Under the pieces are notes generated by a model, which made no database searches, was not told the origin of the DNA, and worked only from the letters and a program-made list of their open reading frames with translations. A stretch of 64,000 nucleotides of DNA from Bacillus sp. N1-1 (GTDB taxonomy: Bacteria > Bacillota > Bacilli > Bacillales > Guptibacillaceae), in the NCBI RefSeq assembly GCF_009818105.1, contig NZ_CP046564.1, positions 2,914,001 to 2,978,000 on the forward strand. The letters run 5' to 3'. Positions 46,441 through 56,920 of the stretch are shown one piece after another; the first letter of the stretch is position 1; each line of letters opens with the position of its first letter. Both the position numbers and the translations under genes were made by a program.

Positions 46441-46882
46441 ATTCTTTACTTTCAATCACCAGGGTTACAGGTCCATCATTCGTAAGCTGAACATCCATCA
46501 TTTCACCGAATATTCCAGTCTGTACCTCGAGATCTTCTTTTCTAAGTAGCTCATTGAACTTCTCATAAAGAATGGCTGCTTCAGAAGGCTTCGCTGCTTT
46601 CATAAAGTTCGGACGCCTTCCTTTACGGCAATCTCCGTACAAAGTGAATTGTGAAATCGAAAGAATAGCACCGCCTTTATCTTTGACAGATAAATTCATG
46701 CGATCACTGTCATCTTCAAATATGCGTAGATTGGCAATCTTTGAAGCAAGATAAGCGGCATCCTCCTTTGTGTCTTCGTGAGTCACGCCTAGAAGGACGA
46801 CAAGACCCGAATCAATCTTACCTGTCGTCTCTCCGTTCACGGTGACTGACGCATGCTTGGAACGTTGTATAACGGCTTTCAT
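46439..46882 (-). CDS. dtd: D-aminoacyl-tRNA deacylase
   Basis: A 147-residue DTD protein starting [19 protein letters not shown], with the family motifs [12 protein letters not shown] and the C-terminal [11 protein letters not shown] holding the GP dipeptide that enforces D-chirality. It removes D-amino acids mischarged onto tRNA. ATG 46882 has AAGGAAG six bases upstream. The order relA-dtd is conserved; the gap is 19 bases. Confidence 0.96.
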   Translation of the reverse strand: MKAVIQRSKHASVTVNGETTGKIDSGLVVLLGVTHEDTKEDAAYLASKIANLRIFEDDSDRMNLSVKDKGGAILSISQFTLYGDCRKGRRPNFMKAAKPSEAAILYEKFNELLRKEDLEVQTGIFGEMMDVQLTNDGPVTLVIESKE

Positions 46883-46901
46883 GAAGAACTTCCTTTCTAC
46901 T

Positions 46902-49082
46902 TTACTGCATAATCCTGCGCACAGCATAGATATCTGGAATTCGCTTCACACGCTCAACGACTTTCTGAAGGTGAGCGGTATTCCTGATCGAAACGGTCAT
47001 GCTAATCGTAGCCATTTTGTTGTTATCCGATCGACCCGAAACAGATGTCATATCCGTTTTGGTTTCAGCGACGGCCTGCAGGACTTCATTTAAAAGACCA
47101 CGTCGATCAAAACCACTGATTTCAATATCAACATTATAGCTTTTAGGAGAGTCGCTTTCCCATTCAACTTCAAGAAGACGCTCTTGGGCATTATCTTCAT
47201 TCACATTCGGACAGTCTTTCCTGTGAATGGAAACACCTCTTCCTTTCGTAATATAACCAACAATATCATCACCAGGAACAGGATTACAGCATCGCGAAAG
47301 ACGAATTAACAGGTTATCAATTCCTTTTACGCGCACTCCTGACTCCGCTCGTTTTGGCGGTTTAGAAGGCGTGTGCGTTTTCCCCTCGATAATAGACTTT
47401 GCAAGCTCTTCCTCCTGCTCCTTCGTTCGTTCTTTACGAGCCTTGTCGGTTAATCTCGTTGCAATTTGAGCAGCCGTAATACCACCATATCCGACTGCGG
47501 CATACATATCTTCTTCACTTGTAAAATTAAATTTCTTCGATACATTCGCAATATTATCTGAAGTCAGTACGGCTTTTAATTCAAATCCATGATTTTTAAT
47601 TTCTTTTTCAACTAGCTCCCGGCCTTTTACTACATTTTCTTCACGCTTTTCTTTCTTAAACCACTGCTTAATTTTGTTCTTAGCGTGAGAACTTTGACTA
47701 ATTTTCAGCCAGTCTTTACTAGGACCATAAGAGTGTTTCGATGTTAGAACTTCCACGATATCCCCGGTTTTTAATCGATGATCAAGCGGGACCATTTTGC
47801 CATTCACTTTTGCGCCAATGCAATGATTCCCAATTTCCGTATGAATTCGGTATGCAAAGTCTAATGGAACTGATCCGGTAGGCAATTCAAACACATCGCC
47901 TTTGGGTGTGAAAACAAAAACCATATCGCTAAACAAGTCGATTTTAAGAGACTCCATAAACTCTTCAGCGTTTGAAACGTCATTTTGCCATTCAAGAATC
48001 TGTCTAAACCAGGATAGCTTTTTCTCAAAAGAACTATTCACTTGATTTTGATCGCCTTCTTTATAAGCCCAATGCGCGGCAATCCCGTATTCCGCAACTT
48101 TATGCATATCAGACGTTCGAATCTGCACCTCAAGCGGATCACCTTTGGGGCCAATGACCGTCGTATGCAGAGACTGATACATGTTCGCTTTTGGCATTGC
48201 AATATAATCTTTGAATCGACCAGGCATTGGCTTCCAGCACGTATGAATAATGCCAAGAACGGCATAGCAGTCCTTAATGCTATTTACAACAATGCGGACG
48301 GCAAGTAAATCATAAATTTCATTGAATTGCTTATGCTGCTTTGCCATCTTTCGATAAATACTATAAATGTGTTTCGGGCGCCCAGAAATTTCAGCATCGA
48401 TCGAAACTTCTTTGACACGTTCTTGAATTTCATCCACAACTTCATGAACAAACCCTTCACGTTCGGCTCGTTTCTTCTGCATTAAATTCACAATGCGGTA
48501 ATATTGCTGTGGATTTAAATAACGGAGCGCTGTATCCTCGAGCTCCCACTTGATTGTGGAAATACCAAGACGATGCGCAAGAGGCGCAAAAATTTCTAGC
48601 GTCTCATTTGCCTTTTGCATTTGTTTTTCTTTTGGCATGTGCTTCAACGTCCGCATATTATGAAGACGGTCTGCCAGTTTAATGAGAATGCACCTAATAT
48701 CCTGAGCCATAGCAATCATCATTTTCCGATGATTCTCTGCTTGCTGCTCGCGCTTAGATTTATATTTGATTTTCTTCAGTTTTGTCACGCCGTCTACAAG
48801 CATAGCGAGTTCAGGACTGAATTCATCAGATATTTGCTCAAGCGTTACGTCGGTGTCTTCGACGACATCATGAAGAAAGCCCCCTGCAACTGTGACGGGG
48901 TCCACTTCAAGATTCACAAGAATGCCAGCAACCTCAATAGGATGAATAATATAGGGTTCACCCGATTTACGGTACTGGCCTTCATGTGCGTTTCGCGCGT
49001 ATTCATATGCTCTATTAAGATAGGAGAGATCGTCTTCAGACAAATACTGCTCCGCTCTTTCCATCACTTCTTCTATCGTCAT
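46902..49082 (-). CDS. relA: Bifunctional (p)ppGpp synthetase/hydrolase RelA
   Basis: A 726-residue RSH protein: HD hydrolase ([14 protein letters not shown], intact His-Asp), synthetase ([25 protein letters not shown]), TGS (about 390-450), and C-terminal zinc-finger and ACT domains ([22 protein letters not shown]). Both catalytic domains look functional. It makes the stringent-response alarmone on the ribosome when uncharged tRNA accumulates. Confidence 0.97.
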   Translation of the reverse strand: MTIEEVMERAEQYLSEDDLSYLNRAYEYARNAHEGQYRKSGEPYIIHPIEVAGILVNLEVDPVTVAGGFLHDVVEDTDVTLEQISDEFSPELAMLVDGVTKLKKIKYKSKREQQAENHRKMMIAMAQDIRCILIKLADRLHNMRTLKHMPKEKQMQKANETLEIFAPLAHRLGISTIKWELEDTALRYLNPQQYYRIVNLMQKKRAEREGFVHEVVDEIQERVKEVSIDAEISGRPKHIYSIYRKMAKQHKQFNEIYDLLAVRIVVNSIKDCYAVLGIIHTCWKPMPGRFKDYIAMPKANMYQSLHTTVIGPKGDPLEVQIRTSDMHKVAEYGIAAHWAYKEGDQNQVNSSFEKKLSWFRQILEWQNDVSNAEEFMESLKIDLFSDMVFVFTPKGDVFELPTGSVPLDFAYRIHTEIGNHCIGAKVNGKMVPLDHRLKTGDIVEVLTSKHSYGPSKDWLKISQSSHAKNKIKQWFKKEKREENVVKGRELVEKEIKNHGFELKAVLTSDNIANVSKKFNFTSEEDMYAAVGYGGITAAQIATRLTDKARKERTKEQEEELAKSIIEGKTHTPSKPPKRAESGVRVKGIDNLLIRLSRCCNPVPGDDIVGYITKGRGVSIHRKDCPNVNEDNAQERLLEVEWESDSPKSYNVDIEISGFDRRGLLNEVLQAVAETKTDMTSVSGRSDNNKMATISMTVSIRNTAHLQKVVERVKRIPDIYAVRRIMQ

Positions 49083-49212
49083 CAAATCACCTTGATTACT
49101 GTTGGTATATTGCTTCTATTATCGTTAAAAAAAGGTAGCATGTAAAGAGATTAAGAGAAAAATGTCGTTTTTCCTATTTAGTAATGACCGGATTACCTTG
49201 TTAAAGGTTCAT

Positions 49213-49245
49213 AAAGAGAAAGAGCGTCCGGCAATTCGGACACTC
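49213..49245 (-). terminator. Terminator between apt and relA
   Basis: On the minus strand GAGTGTCCG pairs with CGGACGCTC (one wobble), followed by a T-rich CTTTCTCTTT. Confidence 0.75.
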
Positions 49246-49251
49246 CATTCT

Positions 49252-49764
49252 TTAGTATGTCATTAACGTAAAGATATCATGACGATCAAGATTTTTACGA
49301 CCTTCGAGGTATGAAAGCTCAATCATGAAAGCAAGTCCTACTACGACTCCTCCAAGCATTTCTACAAGTTCAATTGTCGCGTTGATCGTGCCGCCGGTAG
49401 CAAGTAAATCGTCCGTAATCAATACTCTTTGGCCCGGTTTAATAGCGTCCTTATGAATCGTTAGGACGTCTTTACCGTATTCGAGACCATAGTCAACTTT
49501 TGCTACTTCACGCGGAAGTTTTCCTTCTTTTCTTACTGGTACGAAACCAATGCCGAGAATATAAGCTACAGGGCATCCCACGATAAACCCTCGTGCTTCT
49601 GGTCCAACTATAACATCGATATCTTTATCTTTAGCGAAGTCCGCTATGTCATTTACGACAGCACTGTAAGCTTCTCCATTTTGCATAAGGGGTGTAATAT
49701 CTTTAAAACGAATCCCCTCTTTTGGATAATCTTCAACTACTGCAATATAATCTTTGTAATTCAT
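49252..49764 (-). CDS. apt: Adenine phosphoribosyltransferase
   Basis: A 170-residue enzyme with the PRPP loop [17 protein letters not shown] and the substrate loop [11 protein letters not shown]. It salvages adenine to AMP. It follows recJ directly (one base apart), the same recJ-apt-relA order as B. subtilis. Confidence 0.97.
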   Translation of the reverse strand: MNYKDYIAVVEDYPKEGIRFKDITPLMQNGEAYSAVVNDIADFAKDKDIDVIVGPEARGFIVGCPVAYILGIGFVPVRKEGKLPREVAKVDYGLEYGKDVLTIHKDAIKPGQRVLITDDLLATGGTINATIELVEMLGGVVVGLAFMIELSYLEGRKNLDRHDIFTLMTY

Positions 49765-52119
49765 TTACTTTATGGCCTCCTCAGTGCTATTGAAACAATT
49801 AACTGATTGATTGAACCAACTTTTCAAAGCATGATAGGAGGAATAGCAAAAATCGTTTTCGAGCTTTGCTTTTTCAAGCTTACTCCTATACGTTTTAGAA
49901 GAAGTTAATTCAGTTTTGACAGATTGTGGATTTAGAGAAATCAGTCCATTATCCATTGTAACAAAATCTAGCTCAAAAAACACCTCTGACATAAAAGGTA
50001 CCGTTTCTTTTGACCATCCTTTATGTTTTGCGAGCTTTTCTGCGTCTCGTAAATGGAAGCTCCCTTTCTTCATTAAGAAAGCATAATACCATTTGAAATC
50101 TTCACGTGAAGGTAAAGTTGAGAAGAAATGATCTTCCTCATGCTCAAATACCACATAAGTTCGATCTGGTGTACCACCTGAGCGAAAAAGGTTCACAAGG
50201 TCTTCTTCTAAATCAGGAAGATCAAGCAACATGACATACTTTTGATCAAACGAAACGTCTTTGTCTGATGGATCAGTAATGACGTAGTCCTTCCATTTTT
50301 CAAGACCTAGTTTTGAGATCGTATTGTTCTGAAAAGCTACCATCACTAACTTATCTAGCGGCAGAGTTTCCAGACGTTTCTTTAAATCTCGTATGCCTCG
50401 GTAATCAAAAAGCTGCCACTCATTAACTGCGATATCTTTCACGAAAATTTGTGGCTTTCGAAGCCCATTCCATTCGTTCACAGAGAGCTGACCGATGACA
50501 CTTACTGCTGCCCTTGATGCAATTTCTTCAAAAGCATAGCCAAAATGGAATCCTACGCCGTCAAGCGTTGTGCCATTTTCCTCAAGACCTACCTTAAGAT
50601 GATTGTCCTGACTACCTATCCTTCTGATTTGAGATAAATGAACATCCTTGAGCATAACAACTGGCTTTGGATTACTCACCCCAAAGGGAGCAAGAAGATT
50701 CATCTCTTCAATCGTTTCGAGCGTTACATCTTCTACGTGACAGTGAAGATCCACTTTTGTAAGTGGAGTTAGATCTTCTTCCGTTAACTTCTCTAAAGCC
50801 AGGTTATTCAGTCTAGTGCGCAGTTGCTCCAAGTAGTCCAAATCAATCGTCATCCCAGCTGCCATTGGGTGGCCCCCGAAATGCGGAAGAATGTCTCTAC
50901 ATTCAGATAGATTTGCAAACATATCGAATGCCTCAATACTACGAGCGGATCCTTTTGCCACACCTTTTTCTCGGTCAATACTCATCACAATCGTTGGACG
51001 ATAATATTTCTCAACAAGTCGAGAAGCGACAATTCCAATTACCCCTGCATTCCATCCTTCTTTCGCAATTATCAAGACGCGATTGCTTTCATCACTTAAA
51101 TAATTTGTTTCAACTTCTTCGATCGCTTCTTTCGTCATTGTGTTTACAAGCTCTTGACGGTTTTTATTCAGAGCATCAATATCAGAAGCAAGTTGTTCTG
51201 CTAGTAACGGATCATCTGTTGTAAGCAATTCAACAGCAGGATCTGCACTATCTAAACGTCCTGCAGCATTTAATCTTGGTCCTATTCCAAAACCAAGATG
51301 TTCTTCGTTTAATTCCTGATCTTTCAAGCCACATACGTCTAAGAGCGCTTTAATTCCGGGCTTATTTGAATTTTGAAGTGCTCGTATTCCTTCACTTGCT
51401 AGAAGACGATTCTCATCTTGAAGCGGAACTAAATCTGCAATTGTACCCATTGCTGCAATCTCAAGTAAATGTCCTGGAATGCGACCAAGTAAGGCCTGTG
51501 ATAGTTTAAACGCAACGCCTACACCCGCGAGCCCCTTAAAGGGGTAAGTGCATCCCGGCTTCTTGGGATTAATCGTCGCATAAGCATCAGGAAGTACAGG
51601 AGGTGGCTCGTGATGATCTGTAATTATGAGATCAACACCGATTTCCTTTGCAACTTCTGCCTCATGGACACCCGAAATACCAGTATCAACCGTTACAATG
51701 AGATGATAACCATCTTCCTTTGCCTGTCTAAAGGCTGCTTCATTTGGTCCGTATCCTTCAGTAAAGCGATTTGGAATATAATAATCGAAGGTTGCACCAA
51801 GCTCACGTAACGTATAAACCAGGACGGTCGTACTACTAACTCCATCCGCATCATAATCTCCAAAAATTAGAATTCTCTCATTCGAAGCGATGGCTTGTTG
51901 AATTCTTTCAACCGCTTCCTTCATTCCACTCATTAGGAACGGGTCATGATATGTTAAGTTTTCTTTATATAAAAACCTTCTAGCTTCCTCTTCTCCACTG
52001 ATACCTCGATTCACTAAAAGCGAAGCAGCTAGTCGAGAAATTCCTAGTTTACTCTGGAGCCGATCAATGTTTGTTTCATCTGTTTCAGCAAGTTTCCAGC
52101 GCGTTTTAGATCTTAACAT
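49765..52119 (-). CDS. recJ: Single-strand DNA exonuclease RecJ
   Basis: A 784-residue DHH-family exonuclease. The motifs are in order: LIFGDYDADGVSS, VTVDTGIS, ITDHHEPP (DHH), and GGHPMAAGMT of the DHHA1 domain at about 390-400, followed by an OB fold and the C-terminal domain found in Firmicute RecJ. It degrades single-stranded DNA 5' to 3' in recombination and repair. ATG 52119 has GAGGTGA upstream, and the length then matches B. subtilis RecJ. Confidence 0.95.
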   Translation of the reverse strand: MLRSKTRWKLAETDETNIDRLQSKLGISRLAASLLVNRGISGEEEARRFLYKENLTYHDPFLMSGMKEAVERIQQAIASNERILIFGDYDADGVSSTTVLVYTLRELGATFDYYIPNRFTEGYGPNEAAFRQAKEDGYHLIVTVDTGISGVHEAEVAKEIGVDLIITDHHEPPPVLPDAYATINPKKPGCTYPFKGLAGVGVAFKLSQALLGRIPGHLLEIAAMGTIADLVPLQDENRLLASEGIRALQNSNKPGIKALLDVCGLKDQELNEEHLGFGIGPRLNAAGRLDSADPAVELLTTDDPLLAEQLASDIDALNKNRQELVNTMTKEAIEEVETNYLSDESNRVLIIAKEGWNAGVIGIVASRLVEKYYRPTIVMSIDREKGVAKGSARSIEAFDMFANLSECRDILPHFGGHPMAAGMTIDLDYLEQLRTRLNNLALEKLTEEDLTPLTKVDLHCHVEDVTLETIEEMNLLAPFGVSNPKPVVMLKDVHLSQIRRIGSQDNHLKVGLEENGTTLDGVGFHFGYAFEEIASRAAVSVIGQLSVNEWNGLRKPQIFVKDIAVNEWQLFDYRGIRDLKKRLETLPLDKLVMVAFQNNTISKLGLEKWKDYVITDPSDKDVSFDQKYVMLLDLPDLEEDLVNLFRSGGTPDRTYVVFEHEEDHFFSTLPSREDFKWYYAFLMKKGSFHLRDAEKLAKHKGWSKETVPFMSEVFFELDFVTMDNGLISLNPQSVKTELTSSKTYRSKLEKAKLENDFCYSSYHALKSWFNQSVNCFNSTEEAIK

Positions 52120-52215
52120 CGAATCACCTCTTAACCTGTTCATTATATATAGTTTACATAGGTTTGACTATAGTTCAAGGAGAGGAATCTTGGTTAGTGA
52201 AGATTTCTCCTCACT

Positions 52216-52244
52216 AAAAAAAGCCCCGGTCTCACTCAGGGCTA
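52216..52244 (-). terminator. Terminator after the lapA-like gene
   Basis: On the minus strand AGCCCTGAGT and ACCGGGGCT form a stem, followed by seven T residues. Confidence 0.7.
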
Positions 52245-52249
52245 TCCCG

Positions 52250-52585
52250 CTATTCTCCATCCGTACCTGTACCTTCATCCATTGCTTCCCCGTCAAGTGG
52301 CGTATGAACTGATTTTGTTTCAGTAGCGACCGGCTCGGCTTTTAATTTCTCATTTTCTTTTTGTAACTTTTTAAGCTCTCTTTTCAGTTTATAATATTTG
52401 ACCATCCCAAAACCAAGAACAAGAATGGCTCCCATCAGTACAGATCCCAATATGACGAGAACGAGCGGCCAATCCGATGTACCAAATACGTAATTTACTT
52501 GAACTGGATCAACATTAACAACTGAAAAAACGGCAATAATCAGGGCAAATAAAAGTGCTACGACTAATCCCCACTGTCCCTTCAT
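52250..52585 (-). CDS. LapA-family (DUF1049) membrane protein
   Basis: A 111-residue protein with two helices (about 5-25 and 40-62, INVDPVQVNYVFG-like linker between) and a basic coiled segment KYYKLKRELKKLQKENEKL. This is the LapA/YciM-partner layout; B. subtilis has yrvD here. In E. coli LapA helps LPS assembly, but that role cannot apply directly in this wall type. It is separated by one base from the cation transporter upstream. Confidence 0.85.
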   Translation of the reverse strand: MKGQWGLVVALLFALIIAVFSVVNVDPVQVNYVFGTSDWPLVLVILGSVLMGAILVLGFGMVKYYKLKRELKKLQKENEKLKAEPVATETKSVHTPLDGEAMDEGTGTDGE

Positions 52586-52586
52586 C

Positions 52587-53528
52587 TTAATCTACCTCCT
52601 CTACTCCAATACCTATTCCACTACTCGCTCTTTTTTCCTTCGGTTCAAAAGGATTGATATGAACTAATACATCATGAACCTCATCCTCTTCAAGAAGGCG
52701 TTCTTTCACTGCTTTACCGATATCGTGACCTTCTTTAACGGAAATTTCTGGGTTCACGCCTAACTTCATATCAATAATAACATAGTGTCCATGCTCTCTA
52801 GCATAAAACTCATCGAGGTTCACAACGCCTGGCATCCCGATAATCAGTTCTTTGTACTCAGTCGTATCTTCCTCATGTAACACATGGTCAAGCGTCGTAT
52901 GAATCGATTCAAAACCAAGCTTCACAGCCATTTTTGCAATCAGCACGGATACGAATATTCCTGCAATAGGATCCGCATAAATTAGCCATGGTAAGTTAAG
53001 CTTACTTCCTAAAATAGCTCCCGCAATCCCGATTAAAACAGCAATGGAAGAATAGACATCAGAACGATGTTCGTATGCATTTACGATAAGTGCATCGCTT
53101 TTTATCTTTTTACCCAATCGGAACTTATATTGAAACATCACTTCTTTTACTACGATTGAAATCAAAGCACCATATAGCGCAAGCGTTCCTGGAGCTTCAA
53201 TCGGATTGAAAATGGCTTTTCCAGAACTAATGCCAATTTCCACTCCGACCAGTAATAATAAAACCGCTACGATAATTGCCGCGATTGATTCTGCCTTTCC
53301 ATGACCATAAGGATGATCTTTATCTGGCGGCAGTTTCGCTGCACGCAATCCTACAAAAACAGCAAATGATCCAGCTACATCTGAAGCCGAGTGTGCCGCA
53401 TCGGCGATAAGGGCTCGACTGTTGGAGATTGAGCCAATAACCCCTTTTAACACAGCTAGAATAATATTTCCTAGAATCCCAACAACCGCTGCAATTTCTG
53501 CTTTCCGAAACCGTTCTTCCTTATTCAT
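52587..53528 (-). CDS. Cation diffusion facilitator transporter
   Basis: A 313-residue CDF protein with six helices and a C-terminal cytoplasmic domain (about 215-295, with the HxH motif FYAREHGHYVIIDMKL). Metal-binding segments are ADAAHSASDV in helix 2, DHPYGHGKAES in the loop, and AYEHRSDVYSS in helix 5. It exports divalent metal (Mn, Fe or Zn) using the proton gradient; DDHD-type motifs suggest Mn or Fe, but this is not certain. It resembles MneP/MneS-like proteins. Confidence 0.85.
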   Translation of the reverse strand: MNKEERFRKAEIAAVVGILGNIILAVLKGVIGSISNSRALIADAAHSASDVAGSFAVFVGLRAAKLPPDKDHPYGHGKAESIAAIIVAVLLLLVGVEIGISSGKAIFNPIEAPGTLALYGALISIVVKEVMFQYKFRLGKKIKSDALIVNAYEHRSDVYSSIAVLIGIAGAILGSKLNLPWLIYADPIAGIFVSVLIAKMAVKLGFESIHTTLDHVLHEEDTTEYKELIIGMPGVVNLDEFYAREHGHYVIIDMKLGVNPEISVKEGHDIGKAVKERLLEEDEVHDVLVHINPFEPKEKRASSGIGIGVEEVD

Positions 53529-53610
53529 TTCTCCACCTCTTACAAATCCAATTCATTATCCATATAGCTTTTCCCGTATTTGAAAATCTCACACCTCGCT
53601 TTTGACACGC

Positions 53611-53638
53611 AAAAGCCATGGCTAAGCCATGGCTTTTC
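53611..53638 (-). terminator. Terminator after secF
   Basis: The perfect 12-bp stem AAAAGCCATGGC with GCCATGGCTTTT gives a T-run on the minus strand. Confidence 0.8.
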
Positions 53639-53658
53639 TTCTAAAGGTGTCATACCTC

Positions 53659-54579
53659 TTATACTTCAGTTTCAGCAGGAGTGAACTTTTTCTTTTTTAA
53701 TTGTTTCCCTTTCCATACTGCCCAAAGTTGAGAAGCAATAAAGAGAGAGGAATAAGTACCTGCAACAAGACCAATCAATAGCGCAATTGCAAATGGTCTG
53801 ATTGCTTCGCCTCCAAAGATTGTTAAGGCTGCAGCAGCAAAGACAACCGTAAGAACGGTATTGATCGAACGAGCAAGCGTTTGAACAAGACTTTTGTTCA
53901 CGACACGTGCTACATCTTCAAACGTCTTCACCTTCTTCTCGAACTTCATATTTTCACGAATGCGATCGAATGTCACAATCGTGTCGTTAATGGAATAACC
54001 AACAATCGTTAGCACTGCCGCAATAAATGTAATGTTAACTTCTATCTGCAGAATGCTAAAGACCGCAATGATGAAGAACGCATCATGGAATAGCGCAACA
54101 ATCGCCGCTACGCCTTGTAGCCATTCAAACCGAAGTGCCACATAGATAATAATCCCTACGGATGCGATTGCAAGGGCGATAAATGCATTTTTAGCTAAAT
54201 CTACTGCTACATCCGGAGAAACGGTACTAATACTTGGTTCAGCAGAGTAAAGTTCTGTGAAATGATTTTTAATTTCTGCGATTTCGTCTTTTTCAAGCTC
54301 ATCTTTGAAGGCAGCTACTGCCATATCACCACCACCTGCAAGGGTGACGGACTCAGGATCAAATCCAAGCTCCTCAAATTCTTTGCTTACTTCTTCAGTG
54401 GTTAGCTTGCTATCTGATTGAAGATCTACACGAGAACCACTTGAAAAATCAATGCCAAGATTCAATCCAAAGATCGCAATTGCTAACCCACCAAGAACGA
54501 TTAAAGCAAGTGAAATCGCAAAGAATTTATTCCGATGTTTGACAAAATCAAACTTAGTATCTCTTACTTTAGAGCTCAT
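53659..54579 (-). CDS. secF: Protein translocase subunit SecF
   Basis: A 306-residue protein with an N-terminal helix, a periplasm-side equivalent domain and five C-terminal helices; the motif SINDTIVTFDRIREN is the SecF hallmark, GLNLGIDFSSGSRVDLQ its SecDF start. ATG 54579 lies inside the secD end and its AAAGGAG site lies in secD's last codons. In B. subtilis SecD and SecF are one polypeptide; here they are two overlapping genes. Confidence 0.95.
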   Translation of the reverse strand: MSSKVRDTKFDFVKHRNKFFAISLALIVLGGLAIAIFGLNLGIDFSSGSRVDLQSDSKLTTEEVSKEFEELGFDPESVTLAGGGDMAVAAFKDELEKDEIAEIKNHFTELYSAEPSISTVSPDVAVDLAKNAFIALAIASVGIIIYVALRFEWLQGVAAIVALFHDAFFIIAVFSILQIEVNITFIAAVLTIVGYSINDTIVTFDRIRENMKFEKKVKTFEDVARVVNKSLVQTLARSINTVLTVVFAAAALTIFGGEAIRPFAIALLIGLVAGTYSSLFIASQLWAVWKGKQLKKKKFTPAETEV

Positions 54580-55873
54580 CGATTTCACTCTCCTTTACGC
54601 CAAAAAGTCCGGGCTTTTTATTCAGTGCCCTGCTCTTGACCCATAGGCCGAGAAGAATTCGTGAACCCCAAACGGCAGTCAAAAAGCTAACGACGATACT
54701 CGTGATTAACATTACTGCAAACCCTTTTACTGAGCTTGTTCCATAAGCAAATAAAACACCGGCTGCAATTAAAGTAGTAATATTCGCATCAAAAATCGTT
54801 GTAAAGGAACGTCTTCCCCCAGCTTTGAAGGCGGACATGACAGATTTACCTGAACGAATCTCTTCTTTAATTCGTTCATACGTAATAATATTCGCATCAA
54901 CAGCCATCCCTACCCCCAGAATAAGTGCAGCAATACCAGGGAGTGTTAATACCGCGTTCATCCAATTAAAGACAACAAGAATCAAATAGATGTACGTAGT
55001 TAACGTAATCACTGCAATTGCTCCTGGTAAACGGTAATAGAAAAGCATGAATAGAAAAATCAAACCAACTCCTATAAATCCTGCAATAACCGTTTTATCA
55101 AGAGACTGTTCGCCGAACTGTGCACCAACTGAAGTTGAATAAATCTCATCTAGCTGAACTGGTAAAGAACCTGCGTTTAAAAGCTCTTTTAGATTTTCAG
55201 CTTCTTCAAGTTGGAAAGGTGGCCCTGAAATGACTACAGTATTTTGAGAAAGGACCTGGTTGACAGCTGGATCGGAAATGAACTTCTGTTCATCAGCTGG
55301 CTTTGTCACTTCTTCTTTATAAGAATCGCCTTCCTCATAATCAAGCCAGATCACTAGTCGATTATCCGGCTGAGGCAATTGACTGAGTTCTCGCGTAATA
55401 TTTGCGAATTTTTCAGGATCCTTTAGGGTTACCTGAACAACAGGTTGGTTATTATCAAATACAACCTTTGCCGCTCCTTCTTTCAGATCAGCACCACTCA
55501 TCTTCTCCTCATCGTCTGTTGTGCGAAATGTTAGCTCCGCCTGTGTGGACAGAAGTTCACGAGCCTGATTCTGATCTTTCACACCAGCAAGCTGCACGCG
55601 AATGCGATCATCGCCCTCGATCGTAATACGAGGTTCTGAAACCCCTAGTACGTTAATACGCTTGTACAGGGCACTTACTGTACTGTTTAATAAATCCTGA
55701 CTAAGTTCCTGGCCCTCTTGAGCAGGTTCTACTTCATAAAGGACTTCAAACCCACCTTGCAGATCAAGGCCTAGTTTAATGTCTTTTGTTACACCCATGA
55801 CGGTTGTTCCAATCAATCCGCCAAGCAAAAGGACGATCAGAAAGAACGCTACGATCCGACCTTTTTTCACCAT
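54569..55873 (-). CDS. secD: Protein translocase subunit SecD
   Basis: A 434-residue protein: an N-terminal helix, a large external domain (about 35-260, with GLDLQGGFEVLYEV at the start) and five C-terminal helices with VGMAVDANIITYERIKEE. With SecF it uses the proton gradient to finish preprotein translocation and is needed for efficient export. It ends VKESEIDEL, with 11 bases overlapping secF in the -1 direction. The end is a natural stop with a ribosome binding site for secF, not a damaged gene. Confidence 0.95.
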   Translation of the reverse strand: MVKKGRIVAFFLIVLLLGGLIGTTVMGVTKDIKLGLDLQGGFEVLYEVEPAQEGQELSQDLLNSTVSALYKRINVLGVSEPRITIEGDDRIRVQLAGVKDQNQARELLSTQAELTFRTTDDEEKMSGADLKEGAAKVVFDNNQPVVQVTLKDPEKFANITRELSQLPQPDNRLVIWLDYEEGDSYKEEVTKPADEQKFISDPAVNQVLSQNTVVISGPPFQLEEAENLKELLNAGSLPVQLDEIYSTSVGAQFGEQSLDKTVIAGFIGVGLIFLFMLFYYRLPGAIAVITLTTYIYLILVVFNWMNAVLTLPGIAALILGVGMAVDANIITYERIKEEIRSGKSVMSAFKAGGRRSFTTIFDANITTLIAAGVLFAYGTSSVKGFAVMLITSIVVSFLTAVWGSRILLGLWVKSRALNKKPGLFGVKESEIDEL

Positions 55874-55982
55874 AAAAAAAACTCCTCTCTAAACCCCCAA
55901 CATTCTTGCTTATGTATATCACATCTCACACAATACTAGCTATTATATCGAATGATGAATTTTTCTGTCAATTTCAGTCTTT

Positions 55983-56240
55983 TTAGTCCTTGCTTTCAAA
56001 CGTTTTCGTTCCTTTATAAGCATGGATTGTTAACCAGTTCATATATTCATTAACTGATAAACGCATAATCTCGTTTACCAACTGGTGTAATTTCATCTCT
56101 TCCAACTCATTGTTTCTTTCAAAACGAGCAAGGAGACACTCCCAGATTTCGTCCATGGTTGCGCCACTATAACCTAACAATAAAAATTCATCCCGCTTGC
56201 TTTCAAGTGCTGGGGATACTTCCTTCTTCCACTCATTCAT
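55983..56240 (-). CDS. comN: Post-transcriptional regulator ComN
   Basis: An 85-residue all-helical protein matching the Post_transc_reg family, with LLLGYSGATMDEIWECLLARF and the C-terminal EYMNWLTIHAYKG. In B. subtilis ComN (YrzD) affects comE mRNA and is targeted to poles and septa via DivIVA. Its position near secD and spoVB is the same. Confidence 0.85.
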   Translation of the reverse strand: MNEWKKEVSPALESKRDEFLLLGYSGATMDEIWECLLARFERNNELEEMKLHQLVNEIMRLSVNEYMNWLTIHAYKGTKTFESKD

Positions 56241-56314
56241 CTCTCGGTCTCCTTTCTTAGTATCGTCTTCATGACAGAGATCTTAATCGACGACGAAAAA
56301 AATGACAGCTCTAT

Positions 56315-56800
56315 TTAAAAGATTGAATAGATTGCTGCTCCTACACCAAGTCCTGCAATTATGACGCCTGTAAGGATGGAAAGAAAAGCATATTTAAAAC
56401 GGATTGTAAATAAAGCTGCAGCGACACACGCGCTGTAAGCTCCTGTCGTCGGAAGAGGGACAGCGGTGAACAAAATAAGTCCAATCGCACCATATTTATC
56501 AACGTTCTTACTTTTGCTAATCGTTCGATGATAAAGCCAATCATAAAACCGTTTATACAAGCTAAATCTCATCAACCAGTTACTTAACGGCTGAAAAAGA
56601 AGAAGTAATGGAATAATCGGTAACGCATTCCCTAGAAGGCTTAATGAGAAAGCCTTAAGAAAAGAAAAGTCAAAAGTATGAGCAAGAGGGATTCCACCCC
56701 TCAATTCTAATATTGGAAGTGCAGAGATCACAACGACAATCACTTCCTGAGGTAGAAAACTAAGGTTCTCTACAACAAACTGTTTAATTTCTTCTTTCAT
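56315..56800 (-). CDS. Small multidrug-export-family membrane protein (COG2426)
   Basis: A 161-residue polytopic protein with the family opening ALPILELRGGIPLAHTFDFS and FTAVPLPTTGAYSACVAAALF near the end (Sm_multidrug_ex). Four or five helices can be read. The name of the family is historic and transport has not been shown. It appears inserted between comN and spoVB relative to B. subtilis. Confidence 0.8.
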   Translation of the reverse strand: MKEEIKQFVVENLSFLPQEVIVVVISALPILELRGGIPLAHTFDFSFLKAFSLSLLGNALPIIPLLLLFQPLSNWLMRFSLYKRFYDWLYHRTISKSKNVDKYGAIGLILFTAVPLPTTGAYSACVAAALFTIRFKYAFLSILTGVIIAGLGVGAAIYSIF

Positions 56801-56920
56801 TAAAACACTCCTATATGCCTGTCATGCTTTGTCCCCTAATAAGCATATACATAGTGATAAAAAATATCTAGACTTTTCTACAATTTCTCAGGTGTATTCT
56901 GGATAGAAAGTAGGGAGTAT

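Noticed and set aside
48615..49145. 176-codon plus-strand frame
   Set aside because: It is antisense to the 5' part of relA, rich in Phe, His and Cys, without support as a gene.
54569..54579. Frameshift in a fused secDF
   Set aside because: The overlap has a proper ribosome site for secF and both proteins are full length, so a natural split is favoured; kept as a finding with a check.
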